A stretch of 8,823 bases of DNA from Verrucomicrobiota bacterium (GCA_003219345.1 QHOP01000483.1:1-8823); one strand, 5' to 3'; positions 1-6,034 are shown, counted from the stretch's first letter. Numbers and translations are program-made. The notes: generated by a model from the letters alone, not told the origin.

Positions 1-208
1 CGGCCATACTTCGGGTGAGTCACCCAAACATCTGTCTGCAAATCGCGCTCTGCCAAATCCCGCTCCGCACCAATATCGGTTCTCGAAAGCGCCTCGTCCA
101 AAATCGTACGCCAGTTCCATCGTGCGCTTATCTTCTGGCGAAAGTGAACTGATGTGCCGGCACCCAACCATACAAACGCTGAACAATATGATTGTAACGA
201 TGTGTCAT
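1..208 (-). CDS. Putative lipoprotein, 3' end beyond window, frame broken twice
   Basis: The start ATG (208-206) lies 3 nt after the R' box GTTCGGC (218-212), as in other cassettes. Read literally, that frame stops after 26 residues. Two one-base changes in homopolymers give a continuous protein: dropping one A of the AA at 192-193 yields MTHRYIILFSVCMVGC, a charged start, hydrophobic core and lipobox MVGC with Cys16; dropping one T of the T4 at 100-103 then joins LSPEDKRTMELAYD to LDEALSRTDIGAERD, a charged helical region open to the window edge. As given, the longest frame is 1-171 (57 codons), but its second half is rich in Arg, Cys and Trp and looks out of frame. The corrected reading is inference. 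No family is recognised; the product would be an outer or periplasmic-face lipoprotein. Confidence 0.5.
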
Positions 209-211
209 GCC

Positions 212-316
212 GCCGAACGATGGAACTGGGCCACCCCGGGCCAATAACGAAAGGCAAGGCGTGACTTCACGACCAACCCGAAGCGCTGCCCGGCGTCGTC
301 TCCAGTTTCGTTAGGC
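212..316 (-). other. attC: attC site A (105 bp)
   Basis: R' GCCGAAC at 212-218 and R'' GTTAGGC at 310-316 (plus-strand reading) bound a 105-bp imperfect palindrome; AACTGG (224-229) pairs with CCAGTT (302-307). It has the same length as the site at 6395-6499 and shares its interior (an ACTG-x-GCCAC block and CCGGGCCAA). It closes the cassette carrying the lipoprotein gene at 320-670, whose stop is 3 nt away. Confidence 0.88.
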
Positions 317-319
317 AGG

Positions 320-670
320 TTACTGTGACTCATAGCGAGTAATCCAAACCTGGCCCGACGTGTAGTCAAACACCAAGTCGCCGCGCGCGAAAGGTGGCAC
401 CGAGGGCAACATGATGTTCGTGGACGAGGATGTACCCCCAATCGTCCAACGGATAGTGATCTCCTTCGGCAAGGACATGGAATTCAACATGGAACCTTTG
501 CTCGCGCCCGGACCGATGAAACCGGCAATCGGCTCGCGCTCGAAACCCGAAGACGTGACCCAGTCCAAGGGTGTCGTGCTGCTGTTCCGAAAGACAATGG
601 TGCCGCCGAATCGGTGTGCGCATCCGCTCAGCAACGCGAGGAACAAGAAGCTGAGGAGTCGTGTGGGCAT
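320..670 (-). CDS. Small lipoprotein of unknown function
   Basis: 116 aa. Residues 1-17 (MPTRLLSFLFLALLSGC) form a lipoprotein signal peptide with lipobox LSGC and acylated Cys17. The mature part is a roughly 100-residue, beta-rich domain with a Gly/Pro turn (GFIGPGASKG, about residues 50-59), an ITIRW strand and a C-terminal LVFDYTSGQVWITRYE segment. I do not recognise the family. The start is chosen because ATG 670-668 lies 7 nt after the R' box of attC B; an upstream in-frame extension to 778 would run through that whole attC and is not credible. No Shine-Dalgarno sequence is visible. The stop TAA is 3 nt before the R'' box of attC A. It forms a single-gene cassette and is likely membrane-anchored on the periplasmic side. 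Confidence 0.85.
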   Translation of the reverse strand: MPTRLLSFLFLALLSGCAHRFGGTIVFRNSSTTPLDWVTSSGFEREPIAGFIGPGASKGSMLNSMSLPKEITIRWTIGGTSSSTNIMLPSVPPFARGDLVFDYTSGQVWITRYESQ

Positions 671-677
671 CAAGAAG

Positions 678-770
678 CGCCAACGATAGTGCTTAGGCTC
701 GGCGCGCCAAGAGTGTGCGATATGGAACAGGGGGCTAACCGCGCCGTTGCCTGTAGCAGCCTGGTTCGGC
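678..770 (-). other. attC: attC site B (93 bp)
   Basis: Boxes are CGCCAAC (678-684, R') and GTTCGGC (764-770, R''). TGCTTAGGC (690-698) pairs with GCCTGTAGCA (749-758), the R''-side arm being one base longer as expected for L''. The stem continues with the exact inverted repeat CGGCGCG (700-706) / CGCGCCG (740-746). A GGCTAAC inside it at 733-739 could be a cryptic box. Confidence 0.82.
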
Positions 771-777
771 GTTTTCA

Positions 778-1158
778 TCAGGGAAGCCGGTGCATATTTC
801 CCGAGGTGCCCGAATCCGTATAGGATAAAACTCCGTCCCGACGCCAGGAAACGTGATTCGTGGCGAGGGAGCACACCGGATCGACGCCAATAGGCCTTAT
901 CTGGTAAACGCCACCTGCGGGACAAACGAGGTTGGCTGTACGGAGGTACGGGGTGAGCTCCTCCAACGTCACGAGATCGCCATCATGCTTCCTATGCTCA
1001 ATGGCGAACTGAGTCTTCGCACTATCTATGAGTCTCAGATTATTTATGCAATCAGTGGGCTGGCCTCTACTGGCCATCCCGATTGGGTGTCCACACCCGG
1101 CTGCTCCCAAGGCCAGAGAGATTACTGCACAAGCCCATGCTGAATATCTAGGACGCAT
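778..1158 (-). CDS. Lipoprotein with a type II pseudopilin-like C-terminal domain
   Basis: 126 aa. Residues 1-22 are a signal peptide with an AAGC lipobox-like end (Cys22). From residue 37 the sequence matches the C-terminal module seen in Verrucomicrobiota and planctomycete pseudopilins: C37-I-N-N-L-R-x-I-D-S-A-K, a variable loop, C79-P-A-G-G-x-Y, then G-V-D-P-V-C96-S. Those proteins normally begin with a prepilin N-methylation helix; here that helix is absent and a lipoprotein signal takes its place. The product is therefore probably a membrane-anchored globular head, not a pilus subunit. The last 24 residues extend past the usual end of this module. ATG 1158-1156 follows the R' of attC C by 10 nt, and the stop TGA is 7 nt from the R'' of attC B. 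The family assignment is from memory of the motif and was not searched. Confidence 0.82.
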   Translation of the reverse strand: MRPRYSAWACAVISLALGAAGCGHPIGMASRGQPTDCINNLRLIDSAKTQFAIEHRKHDGDLVTLEELTPYLRTANLVCPAGGVYQIRPIGVDPVCSLATNHVSWRRDGVLSYTDSGTSGNMHRLP

Positions 1159-1168
1159 TTACGCTTTC

Positions 1169-1243
1169 GCCGAACGATAAGGATCACCGACGTCGCGCCA
1201 CTTGCGCACATCATGAAACTAGCGCGCTATCGCGGCGTTCGGT
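1169..1243 (-). other. attC: attC site C (75 bp, family 1)
   Basis: GCCGAAC (1169-1175) and GTTCGGT (1237-1243) are the R boxes. It shares the GATCACCGACG interior with attC D, and the block CGGATGCACCRAAY around its R'' with attC D and attC E. The L arms pair less well than in other sites. Confidence 0.78.
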
Positions 1244-1265
1244 GCATCCGCTTGGCCGCCTCGTT

Positions 1266-1832
1266 TCATCTCTCGCACAGCAAAACAAGATCAAACCCCA
1301 TCTGAACGGAAGCATCGCGCCGAGTTCGGGCAATCAGTCTCACGATGTTCGTTTTGTGCGGACAGTAAACGCGAAACTGGTCAAATGCAGCCAAATCTTG
1401 GTACGGCTCAGCATGGGACAACCAAGCGTCGGCCACAATACCGAACTGACTCTCAACCTGAATGTCATACTCGCAATTGGTCGTAGAGCCGGCTGGTAGG
1501 CGAAGCTCCGGTCGAATCAGCGGGTCACCCTTGGCGTTAATGGCCTCGAAAAAACCGTCGGGGTGTTTCTCTGATGAAAGATAGAAGTGCATGTGCTCGT
1601 CTGCTGCTCGATCCGCGGTCGAAATGATGCCCCAAACATGCACAAGTGTAAGCTCGCGAGATTTATGCGCTTCGAGCGTAGCCAAGCGTATGTCGAAGGA
1701 GTTGATGCGGCTCTCCAATTCGGTAACGGCGCTTTGGTAGCGGTGGTAATAGAAATGGCAGAAGTACGCGGCCACCACACAACAGACGCCTGTAATCGTT
1801 AACACGAGGACTAGTGGAATGACCTTCTTCAT
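1266..1832 (-). CDS. Single-pass membrane protein with coiled coil, unknown function
   Basis: 188 aa. Residues about 4-28 (IPLVLVLTITGVCCVVAAYF and following) form an N-terminal transmembrane segment. A heptad-like stretch, about 31-57 (SAVTELESRINSFDIRLATLE), suggests a short coiled coil. The remaining ~130 residues form a soluble domain containing HMHFYLSSEKHPDGFFEAIN and a C-terminal GFDLVLLCER strand. No family is recognised. The N-terminus suggests inner-membrane anchoring, with oligomerisation through the coiled coil. The start ATG 1832-1830 is preferred because it begins the positively charged MKK leader and lies 14 nt after a GTTGGCC R'-like box; an upstream extension to 1907 is a low-complexity shadow of the attC remnant. 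The stop TGA lies 22 nt before the R'' of attC C. Confidence 0.83.
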   Translation of the reverse strand: MKKVIPLVLVLTITGVCCVVAAYFCHFYYHRYQSAVTELESRINSFDIRLATLEAHKSRELTLVHVWGIISTADRAADEHMHFYLSSEKHPDGFFEAINAKGDPLIRPELRLPAGSTTNCEYDIQVESQFGIVADAWLSHAEPYQDLAAFDQFRVYCPHKTNIVRLIARTRRDASVQMGFDLVLLCER

Positions 1833-1846
1833 ACGCGTGCGCCCAG

Positions 1847-1905
1847 CGGGCCAACCTGAAGCAGTGTATCCTCCGTGCCGGCCTTCTACAAGCGGCCAAC
1901 CGGCC
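1847..1905 (-). other. Possible decayed attC between 1266-1832 and 1911-2191
   Basis: An attC is expected here. One box, GGCCAAC (1847-1853, minus-strand GTTGGCC), sits correctly 14 nt before the downstream start codon. No matching GTTRRRY box lies near 1905; instead GCGGCCAACCGGCC (1892-1905) is a direct, not inverted, near-copy of it. Only short pairing is visible (GAAG / CTTC). It may be a degenerate or deleted site. Confidence 0.35.
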
Positions 1906-1910
1906 AAACT

Positions 1911-2191
1911 TCACGTGACGTGCTTGACTGGCACGGAGAACACCTGCGCTGCCAACAGCCACCATCGAAAGGACCAAGCAATCAGCAGGTAATCTTCGAA
2001 CTGCGGATGAAAATCTCCAACGTCCTGAAAGCTCGGCCTGTCGGAGAACGGTACGAAGCGGGCAAAGCCGAGCGTCGGCTGATAAATCCAGCCGGATTTG
2101 AATTTGCCAACCCATAAATCAAAGCCCACAGCATCCCGAATGCTGCAAAGAGCCAACTCAAAAGACCACTGACGATTTCAGCCGTTTTCAT
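1911..2191 (-). CDS. Small membrane protein, frameshifted as given
   Basis: ATG 2191-2189 opens a frame giving MKTAEIVSGLLSWLFAAFGM, a transmembrane segment. The continuation that looks coding (FKSGWIYQPTLGFARF, then a second hydrophobic stretch YLLIAWSFRWWLLAAQVF) lies in another frame ending at TGA 1913-1911. Adding one G to the GGG run (plus-strand CCC, 2111-2113) joins them as LIYGVGKFKSGW and gives 93 aa with TM segments at about 8-28 and 68-86. A polar loop between them contains PSFQDVGDFHPQFED. No family is known. The start follows the R' of attC D after 15 nt. The frameshift may be an assembly indel or real decay; the decayed attC next door slightly favours decay. Confidence 0.68.
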
Positions 2192-2206
2192 GGATGGGGC
2201 GAAGTG

Positions 2207-2281
2207 GCCTAACTTCCGGGATCACCGACGCTGCGCCACCGGTGTCGAGCACGCAACTGAGGCGTCATCCCGGGATTTGGT
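2207..2281 (-). other. attC: attC site D (75 bp, family 1)
   Basis: GCCTAAC (2207-2213) pairs with the diverged box ATTTGGT (2275-2281). Adjacent GGGATCAC (2218-2225) pairs with GTCATCCC (2264-2271). It is the same length as attC C and shares the GATCACCGACG and TGCATCCG blocks. The R'' box departs from consensus (A instead of G at the first base). Confidence 0.8.
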
Positions 2282-2303
2282 GCATCCGACTTGTTGAACC
2301 GCA

Positions 2304-2705
2304 TCATTCCGCCACACTCTTTATCCGAAGCTCTCCGAAATTCGTGGTCGTCCCTTCTCCCATACCCCGATGAGCAAACTGAACCACAGCCTGCTGATAT
2401 CCCTCATGCTGAACCGACAATGTAAAAGGAAACGGGAAAACGTCGCCGGGCACAAGGTAGACTCCCCACTGTCGTCTCGGTGGAACGCGGAATGAGCCAT
2501 CAGTTTCCGTTGTCGCAGTGCCCGCCGGGTCGTCACCGCGCACCGGCGCGACAGATACCGCCGCGCCAACTATGGGAACTCCGGTGCGGGCATCAAGCAC
2601 GACACCAGAAACTCCGGGTCGTGTGGTGAAGTGGTATGGGATACAACCACTGCAAAGGAGCATCATCGAAATCGTTGCGAAGAAAATCGAGGACTGGATT
2701 TTCAC
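2304..2705 (-). CDS. Lipoprotein with carboxypeptidase regulatory-like (transthyretin-like) domain
   Basis: 133 aa from a GTG start. Residues 1-21 (VKIQSSIFFATISMMLLCSGC when written with the literal first codon) give a signal peptide with lipobox CSGC and Cys21. Residues about 31-115 carry the hallmarks of the CarboxypepD_reg / transthyretin-like Ig fold: GVSGVVLDARTGVPIVGAAV, then T-E-T-D-G-S-F-R-V-P, an aromatic-rich strand pair and a GYQQAVVQF strand. Such domains usually bind or present ligands at the cell surface; no catalytic residues are implied. The GTG (2705-2703) lies 15 nt after the R' of attC E, and the upstream open frame to 2987 crosses that attC and is rejected. The stop is 22 nt before the R'' of attC D. 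Its leader resembles that of the cassette starting at 6034. Confidence 0.87.
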   Translation of the reverse strand: MKIQSSIFFATISMMLLCSGCIPYHFTTRPGVSGVVLDARTGVPIVGAAVSVAPVRGDDPAGTATTETDGSFRVPPRRQWGVYLVPGDVFPFPFTLSVQHEGYQQAVVQFAHRGMGEGTTTNFGELRIKSVAE

Positions 2706-2720
2706 GGTGCGTACGATGCA

Positions 2721-2793
2721 GGCTAACGATGGCTCACCGACCCCGCGCGACTGGCTCCCGATTTGCAACTGAGGCGTCATCGCAGGGTTCGGT
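2721..2793 (-). other. attC: attC site E (73 bp, family 1)
   Basis: GGCTAAC (2721-2727) and GTTCGGT (2787-2793) are the boxes. The palindrome extends outward: GATGCA (2715-2720) is the complement of TGCATC (2793-2798). The AACTGAGGCGTCATC interior is shared with attC D. Confidence 0.8.
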
Positions 2794-2814
2794 GCATCCG
2801 TTTTGGGCCACACG

Positions 2815-3309
2815 TCAACGTTTGCCATAGGTCTGAATCCACCACTGCGACAATTGCATAATGTTCTCCATGTCAGCACCGTGAAAGTGAAACATAATGT
2901 CGTTGAACGGCAAAACGTATCCGACCACCGAGTCACGACCTCCGTCGTGACAAATAATGATGGGTTGAAAGCTAGCCTGAAATCCATATCCCTGCGTCGG
3001 CTGCGACCACGGCACGCCCACTGATAGCATAGTGAAGCGGCCAGCGCTGCGCGAGGCCTCGTTGGTCATGTGCTTGTCCGCGGAAGGTGCTCGCAGAGGG
3101 CGAATCATACCCAGGAGAACCTGCTGTGCGCCCGGCGACGCATCGCTATAACCGTAAATGAACGTGCCAAGCTGGTCCTCTGGGCCATGCGAAATCTGAT
3201 CGAGTAATGCCTGCATGCGCTTCGTGTCCGTGGGTGAGCAACCCGGAATGCCGAACAGCAGAGCGACGCACGCTACCCCGAGAAAAGCATGCTGTAAGCG
3301 TTGTAACAT
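2815..3309 (-). CDS. Lipoprotein of unknown function
   Basis: 164 aa. The signal peptide MLQRLQHAFLGVACVALLFG ends in the lipobox IPGC with Cys24. The mature protein begins with a helical DTKRMQALLDQISHGPED stretch and continues into a mixed domain containing GVPWSQPTQGYGFQASFQP, PIIICHDGGRDSVVGYVLPF and the C-terminal ENIMQLSQWWIQTYGKR. No family is recognised. ATG 3309-3307 is preferred over an in-frame ATG seven codons upstream (3330), because the latter overlaps the R' box (3331-3325). The start is then 15 nt after R'. The stop TGA is 21 nt before the R'' of attC E. It forms a single-gene cassette with an exported, membrane-anchored product. Confidence 0.84.
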   Translation of the reverse strand: MLQRLQHAFLGVACVALLFGIPGCSPTDTKRMQALLDQISHGPEDQLGTFIYGYSDASPGAQQVLLGMIRPLRAPSADKHMTNEASRSAGRFTMLSVGVPWSQPTQGYGFQASFQPIIICHDGGRDSVVGYVLPFNDIMFHFHGADMENIMQLSQWWIQTYGKR

Positions 3310-3324
3310 AGAGCGGTCGTTCCG

Positions 3325-3453
3325 GTCCAACGTGAGAGGTGAGCCACAGCCGCCTTCAAACCCAAGAGCGGAGAAACGTCAACCACCATAAAAAATGCAA
3401 AAGGTGATGAACGCCCGAGGCTGGCGGCTTTTAGCTCGACCGACTGGTTGAAC
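3325..3453 (-). other. attC: attC site F (129 bp)
   Basis: Boxes are GTCCAAC (3325-3331) and GTTGAAC (3447-3453). L' GGTGAGC (3338-3344) pairs with GCTCGACC (3434-3441), which carries the one extra base typical of L''. The stem continues with AGCCGCC / GGCGGCT. It is the longest site in the window, with a long AT-richer loop. Confidence 0.88.
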
Positions 3454-3473
3454 ATGAAATGAACGATCGGCAA

Positions 3474-4103
3474 TCATTCCTTCTTGGCTGGCTCGCCGTG
3501 CTCTGTTTTTTCGGCGCGCTCGTCATCGCGCTTGGCCTCTGCTTCTACTACTTTCGGCGCGGCCTTCGGAAAATATGTCAGCTTAAACGTCGCGATATTG
3601 ACCAACAAACCTATGAAAAATAAAGAATACTGCCAAGGCCGAATGGCAGCATCGGATTTTTTGGCGATAAGCTCGCGAATCTCCTCGTATGAAGTTTTCG
3701 TCTTTGCTCCGTGCTCCCATTCAACAACTACCATGTTGGCGTATCCGCGTTTGTCTGGCACGAGGGCGCAGGGATCAATAAACCGGGAAATTGTGTCCAT
3801 TCGGTCGCCCGGCTTTGCGTCTTTCGCAATCAATGCGTAATACAAAATAGCCAAGCCACCAAAACCCGGATCGGTGCGAGAAATTGACGGCCTTCCCTCC
3901 AAGCTTCCGCCGAACCCCAAGTCCCGACCTTGTGTTGCGCTCTTGGCAAGCAACGCATCAAGTCCGGATTTCGCGTCAGCCGCAGTCCCGGCAACGACTC
4001 TCTCGATAACCGGAATCTTCGTCGCCTGCTGTACCAAGAAACCAGCAACCATCAATAATAAACCGATCAATGCGAACCAGAACTTTGGATTGGCGTGCGG
4101 CAT
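3474..4103 (-). CDS. Two-TM membrane protein with charged C-terminal tail
   Basis: 209 aa. A transmembrane segment at about 8-26 (FWFALIGLLLMVAGFLVQQ) and a second at about 158-177 (QYSLFFIGLLVNIATFKLTY) flank a ~130-residue domain. The domain contains a conserved-looking GGLAILYYALIAKDAKPGDR stretch, a PCALVPDKRG motif and an acidic/basic helix before TM2. The tail after residue 180 is almost all A/E/K/D/R and probably disordered in the cytoplasm, which would put the middle domain in the periplasm if both termini are cytoplasmic. No family is recognised. ATG 4103-4101 lies 4 nt after the R' of attC G, leaving no room for a ribosome binding site outside the attC. The stop TGA? / first stop triplet at 3474-3476 lies 20 nt before the R'' of attC F. 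Confidence 0.86.
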   Translation of the reverse strand: MPHANPKFWFALIGLLLMVAGFLVQQATKIPVIERVVAGTAADAKSGLDALLAKSATQGRDLGFGGSLEGRPSISRTDPGFGGLAILYYALIAKDAKPGDRMDTISRFIDPCALVPDKRGYANMVVVEWEHGAKTKTSYEEIRELIAKKSDAAIRPWQYSLFFIGLLVNIATFKLTYFPKAAPKVVEAEAKRDDERAEKTEHGEPAKKE

Positions 4104-4107
4104 TGAT

Positions 4108-4228
4108 GTCTTACGATCAGCTCAGGCACAGCCCCCGGAGCGGGATGCGGCCCTGCAATGAGATGTTCGAGTTTCCATAATCGATCAACTGCCCGACGCG
4201 GCGGCCGCTGCCTGGAGCGCGATTAGCC
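4108..4228 (-). other. attC: attC site G (121 bp)
   Basis: R' is the diverged GTCTTAC (4108-4114) and R'' is ATTAGCC (4222-4228). L' GCTCAGGCA (4120-4128) pairs exactly with TGCCTGGAGC (4209-4218) apart from one extra base on the L'' side. The stop codon TAA of the gene at 4223-4555 lies inside R''. Confidence 0.83.
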
Positions 4229-4555
4229 GGCAGTTGTTGCATCATTCAAACCCAGGTCCTGAACCGGATACTTCTCTTTAAGTATTTCGAGGAACTCGCG
4301 GCTCTCTTTGCCTGAGTAGCCGACCTGCGAGAACACAGACTCGCGTTGCAAATTGCCGCGAGCCTTTCGCAATTCAAGCAACGTTTGCGCGAGCAGATCA
4401 ACCGGGATTTCTGCTCCTCCTGCGACCTTGTCCAAGTCCACCATCTCCGGCGGAAGGAATAACAAGCGGGCAGGCAACTCCGCCCCGCAGACAGCGCAAA
4501 GATAATTTCTGCGGTCGTAGATGATCCCGTTGCACTTTGGACAGCGATAACTCAT
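4223..4555 (-). CDS. Small zinc-ribbon protein
   Basis: 110 aa and no signal peptide, so probably cytoplasmic. The N-terminus carries a zinc-ribbon: C5-P-K-C8 and C20-A-V-C23, separated by NGIIYDRRNYL. The rest is an acidic-to-mixed helical region (DLLAQTLLELRKARGNLQRE) followed by a segment resembling a small helical domain, SGKESREFLEILKEKYPVQD. Such ribbons bind zinc structurally and may bind nucleic acid or protein; the specific role is unknown. ATG 4555-4553 lies 16 nt after the R' of attC H. The stop TAA is embedded in the R'' box of attC G, so the stop is supplied by the recombination site itself. Confidence 0.86.
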   Translation of the reverse strand: MSYRCPKCNGIIYDRRNYLCAVCGAELPARLLFLPPEMVDLDKVAGGAEIPVDLLAQTLLELRKARGNLQRESVFSQVGYSGKESREFLEILKEKYPVQDLGLNDATTAG

Positions 4556-4571
4556 AAGGCATGTGAATGCC

Positions 4572-4678
4572 GGCTAACGCAGAAGTCACGACCGCCGCCG
4601 AAAAACCAAGGACACCAGCAGCCAATCCGGCACTCCGAGGGGCTGGCGGCGGTTGGGTGGATTGAATAGGGGTTAGCC
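4572..4678 (-). other. attC: attC site H (107 bp)
   Basis: GGCTAAC (4572-4578) and GTTAGCC (4672-4678) are perfect inverted copies. The stem also includes CCGCCGCC (4592-4599) against GGCGGCGG (4645-4652). The L arms between them are imperfect. Confidence 0.87.
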
Positions 4679-5063
4679 CATGTCGTTGTCATCACCAAAA
4701 TCTCTACCAAGGTATGCTCCGACGTGGCGCACCTGTCTGAAACTTCCACATCATATGAATAAGCCGCCCCTCACGGAACTGTAATACGAGATGCCGAAAC
4801 TCCGGCCCTAGTGTCGCGTTCGGCCACTCGTGAACCTCGTCCGCAACCTCACCGATTAGCGAAGTAACATACTCTCCGGGCAGCTCCACAGTCTGCATAT
4901 CGGACTTGGCTGCCATCGTGCCTACCAACTTGGAAACATCCTCTTTCGAGTGCCTCAGCATGCTGACGAGATCCCTGCCGGCCAAATCCACTGTGTCGGA
5001 ATACTCACGAAGATGCACCATTCGCCATTCGGGTGGAACGTTCGTATTGGCAGGTGTGCTCAT
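4673..5063 (-). CDS. Soluble protein of unknown function, probably frameshifted near its 3' end
   Basis: As given, the frame from ATG 5063-5061 ends at TAG 4706-4704 (119 aa, finishing GAPRRSIPW). Removing one T from the TTT run (plus-strand AAA, 4740-4742) changes the end to WKFRQVRHVGAYLGRDFG followed by an acidic tail. It then stops at TAA 4675-4673, inside the R'' box of attC H, exactly as the neighbouring zinc-ribbon gene does at its own attC. The corrected protein has 129 aa, no signal peptide and no TM segment. A helical N-terminal half (SMLRHSKEDVSKLVGTMAAK) precedes FRHLVLQFREGRLIHMMWKF. No family is recognised. ATG lies 10 nt after the R' of attC I. The alternative end is inference; the 119-aa reading is what the sequence literally says. 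Confidence 0.75.
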
Positions 5064-5073
5064 GGGTCTCGTG

Positions 5074-5114
5074 GGCTAACGAGCTGACCGATGACGACGA
5101 GCGCCTCATTCGAC
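5074..5114 (-). other. Compact attC-like site I (41 bp)
   Basis: GGCTAAC (5074-5080) pairs imperfectly with ATTCGAC (5108-5114), and GAGCT next to R' can pair with a bulged GAG/CT arm. It occupies the place where a cassette junction is expected, but at 41 bp it is shorter than usual attC sites. Confidence 0.55.
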
Positions 5115-5124
5115 CAGCAAATCT

Positions 5125-5346
5125 TTATCTACGCAATAATCGCACAATGAACCGCGTGAAAGCGAACAGCAACAGAAGACTTCCCAATAACACACAAGCG
5201 CAAGACGGCCAGTTCACCCTCCACATTAGTGCGTTCGACATGAAGAACGAACGGTTTTGACTCACGTCCGCGGCGACGCTCATCGCTCCGAGGACAAACA
5301 GCGGAACAGCAATCGCCAAAAGCGTGGTGGTTCGTGGAGAGCACAT
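5125..5346 (-). CDS. Small two-TM membrane protein
   Basis: 73 aa. Hydrophobic segments lie at about 8-26 (TLLAIAVPLFVLGAMSVAA) and 49-68 (CACVLLGSLLLLFAFTRFIV). A short polar loop (DVSQNRSFFMSN) separates them, and the tail RLLRR is positively charged and so likely cytoplasmic. No family is recognised. ATG 5346-5344 is only 2 nt after the R'-like box GTTGACA (5355-5349), so any ribosome contact would have to be inside the attC palindrome or the transcript is read without a Shine-Dalgarno sequence. The stop TAA is 10 nt before the R''-like box of site I. Confidence 0.8.
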   Translation of the reverse strand: MCSPRTTTLLAIAVPLFVLGAMSVAADVSQNRSFFMSNALMWRVNWPSCACVLLGSLLLLFAFTRFIVRLLRR

Positions 5347-5348
5347 GG

Positions 5349-5397
5349 TGTCAACGCTGAGGTAAGCGACCGGAGCCAGGCGCCGCAGACGTTCGAT
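5349..5397 (-). other. Compact attC-like site J (49 bp)
   Basis: TGTCAAC (5349-5355) and GTTCGAT (5391-5397) are the boxes. On the minus strand AACG-T-CTG-C-GG pairs with CC-T-CAG-CGTT, the R'' side carrying one extra base, with a GGCGCC-containing apex. It is shorter and less regular than the long sites. Confidence 0.55.
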
Positions 5398-5416
5398 TTG
5401 TCTCTGGGGGTCGTCG

Positions 5417-5887
5417 TCACTTCGTCCCGGTCGGTGGGCGACTCAGAGTGCCCATAAACTGCTTTCTCATGCGCGCTGCGGCCGAAAAATCAGGCGCTTT
5501 CTCCTGAGATACATCTTCCATGGCAATTCGATTACCTACAGAGTAAACAGCTACTGCCAAAATCATCGGGCCGGCACTACCCATACGGCCCACTATGACG
5601 ATACCTTCCGTCGCACGACTACCGTCAAAAATTAAGTCTTGGTCTTCTGCGACCTTCTGCATTGAATGAATCGCCGCGTCAACCTGGGAATCTTTGTTTG
5701 GGGTTGGCGCAATGGACCTGGGTGGCAGCGCGTAGTGGTCGAGTGCATGGAACAACATCGTCTGGGCTGCGCTGGGATCGCGACCGCTCGGAACCCTGTC
5801 GTAAAGTAGAGCGCATCCACTTGGGAGCAGGGCGGCCAGTCCGACGAGGGCAGTGCTGAGTAGCTGCAATAGTGACGATCTAATCAT
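5417..5887 (-). CDS. Lipoprotein of unknown function
   Basis: 156 aa. The signal peptide (residues 1-25) ends in lipobox PSGC with Cys25. The mature region has a helical stretch (SAAQTMLFHALDHY) and a beta-rich core (GIVIVGRMGSAGPMILAVAV). It ends with SAAARMRKQFMGTL and a Pro/Thr-rich tail. No family is recognised. ATG 5887-5885 follows the stop of a tiny upstream ORF (5894-6034) by 6 nt with no attC between them, so the two appear to share one cassette and may be translationally coupled. The stop TGA is 19 nt before the R'' box of site J. Confidence 0.84.
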   Translation of the reverse strand: MIRSSLLQLLSTALVGLAALLPSGCALLYDRVPSGRDPSAAQTMLFHALDHYALPPRSIAPTPNKDSQVDAAIHSMQKVAEDQDLIFDGSRATEGIVIVGRMGSAGPMILAVAVYSVGNRIAMEDVSQEKAPDFSAAARMRKQFMGTLSRPPTGTK

Positions 5888-5893
5888 GCTGTG

Positions 5894-6034
5894 TCAGCGA
5901 CGACTGCAAATCCGCGATGACGTTCGCACTTCCCTTTGAGCAGATCGGGTGGCTTCCGCTCGCTGCACCTGTTTAGACCACTTGCTTTCCATCTTCCCTA
6001 ACTCTTTGCCGAGCTCGACCGGCTTGGGTTTCAC
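5894..6034 (-). CDS. Tiny ORF (46 aa), first gene of a two-gene cassette
   Basis: A GTG codon (6034-6032) lies 17 nt after the R' box GTTAGCC of site K. The leader TGCATC…GTGAAA resembles that of the cassette beginning at 2705, which supports this start. The predicted product is basic, helical and soluble: KPKPVELGKELGKMESKWSK and KQVQRAEATRSAQREV, ending SSRICSRR. The C-terminal 15 codons look less natural than the rest, and the other two frames there are also open to stops at or just inside the downstream ATG (5887). A single-base error could therefore change the end and make the two genes overlap. Its function is unknown; it could instead be a non-coding leader for the downstream lipoprotein. 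Confidence 0.5.
   Translation of the reverse strand: MKPKPVELGKELGKMESKWSKQVQRAEATRSAQREVRTSSRICSRR

Noticed and set aside
671..925. Upstream extension of the lipoprotein gene at 320-670 to a start at 925 or 778
   Set aside because: It would translate the whole of attC B and overlap the neighbouring cassette gene; the lipoprotein signal peptide starts at 670.
853..1143. Plus-strand open frame over the pseudopilin-like gene
   Set aside because: It is antisense to a minus-strand gene with clear family motifs and has no supporting features of its own; likewise the plus-strand frames at 1242-1499, 3484-3840 and 8163-8450.
1663..2115. Minus-strand 150-codon open frame
   Set aside because: Its Arg/Leu/Pro-rich translation overlaps two better genes in other frames and crosses the cassette junction.
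1169..2800. CRISPR-like or dispersed repeat array from the similar 73-75 bp elements
   Set aside because: The elements are diverged, 440-1040 bp apart, separated by genes and built as attC palindromes, so they are recombination sites.
2706..2987. Upstream extension of the transthyretin-like gene to 2987
   Set aside because: It runs through attC E and antisense-frame sequence of the next gene; the signal peptide begins at the GTG at 2705.
3325..3453. Rho-independent terminator from the strong hairpin
   Set aside because: The stem has attC boxes and the extra L'' base, with no run of T after it.
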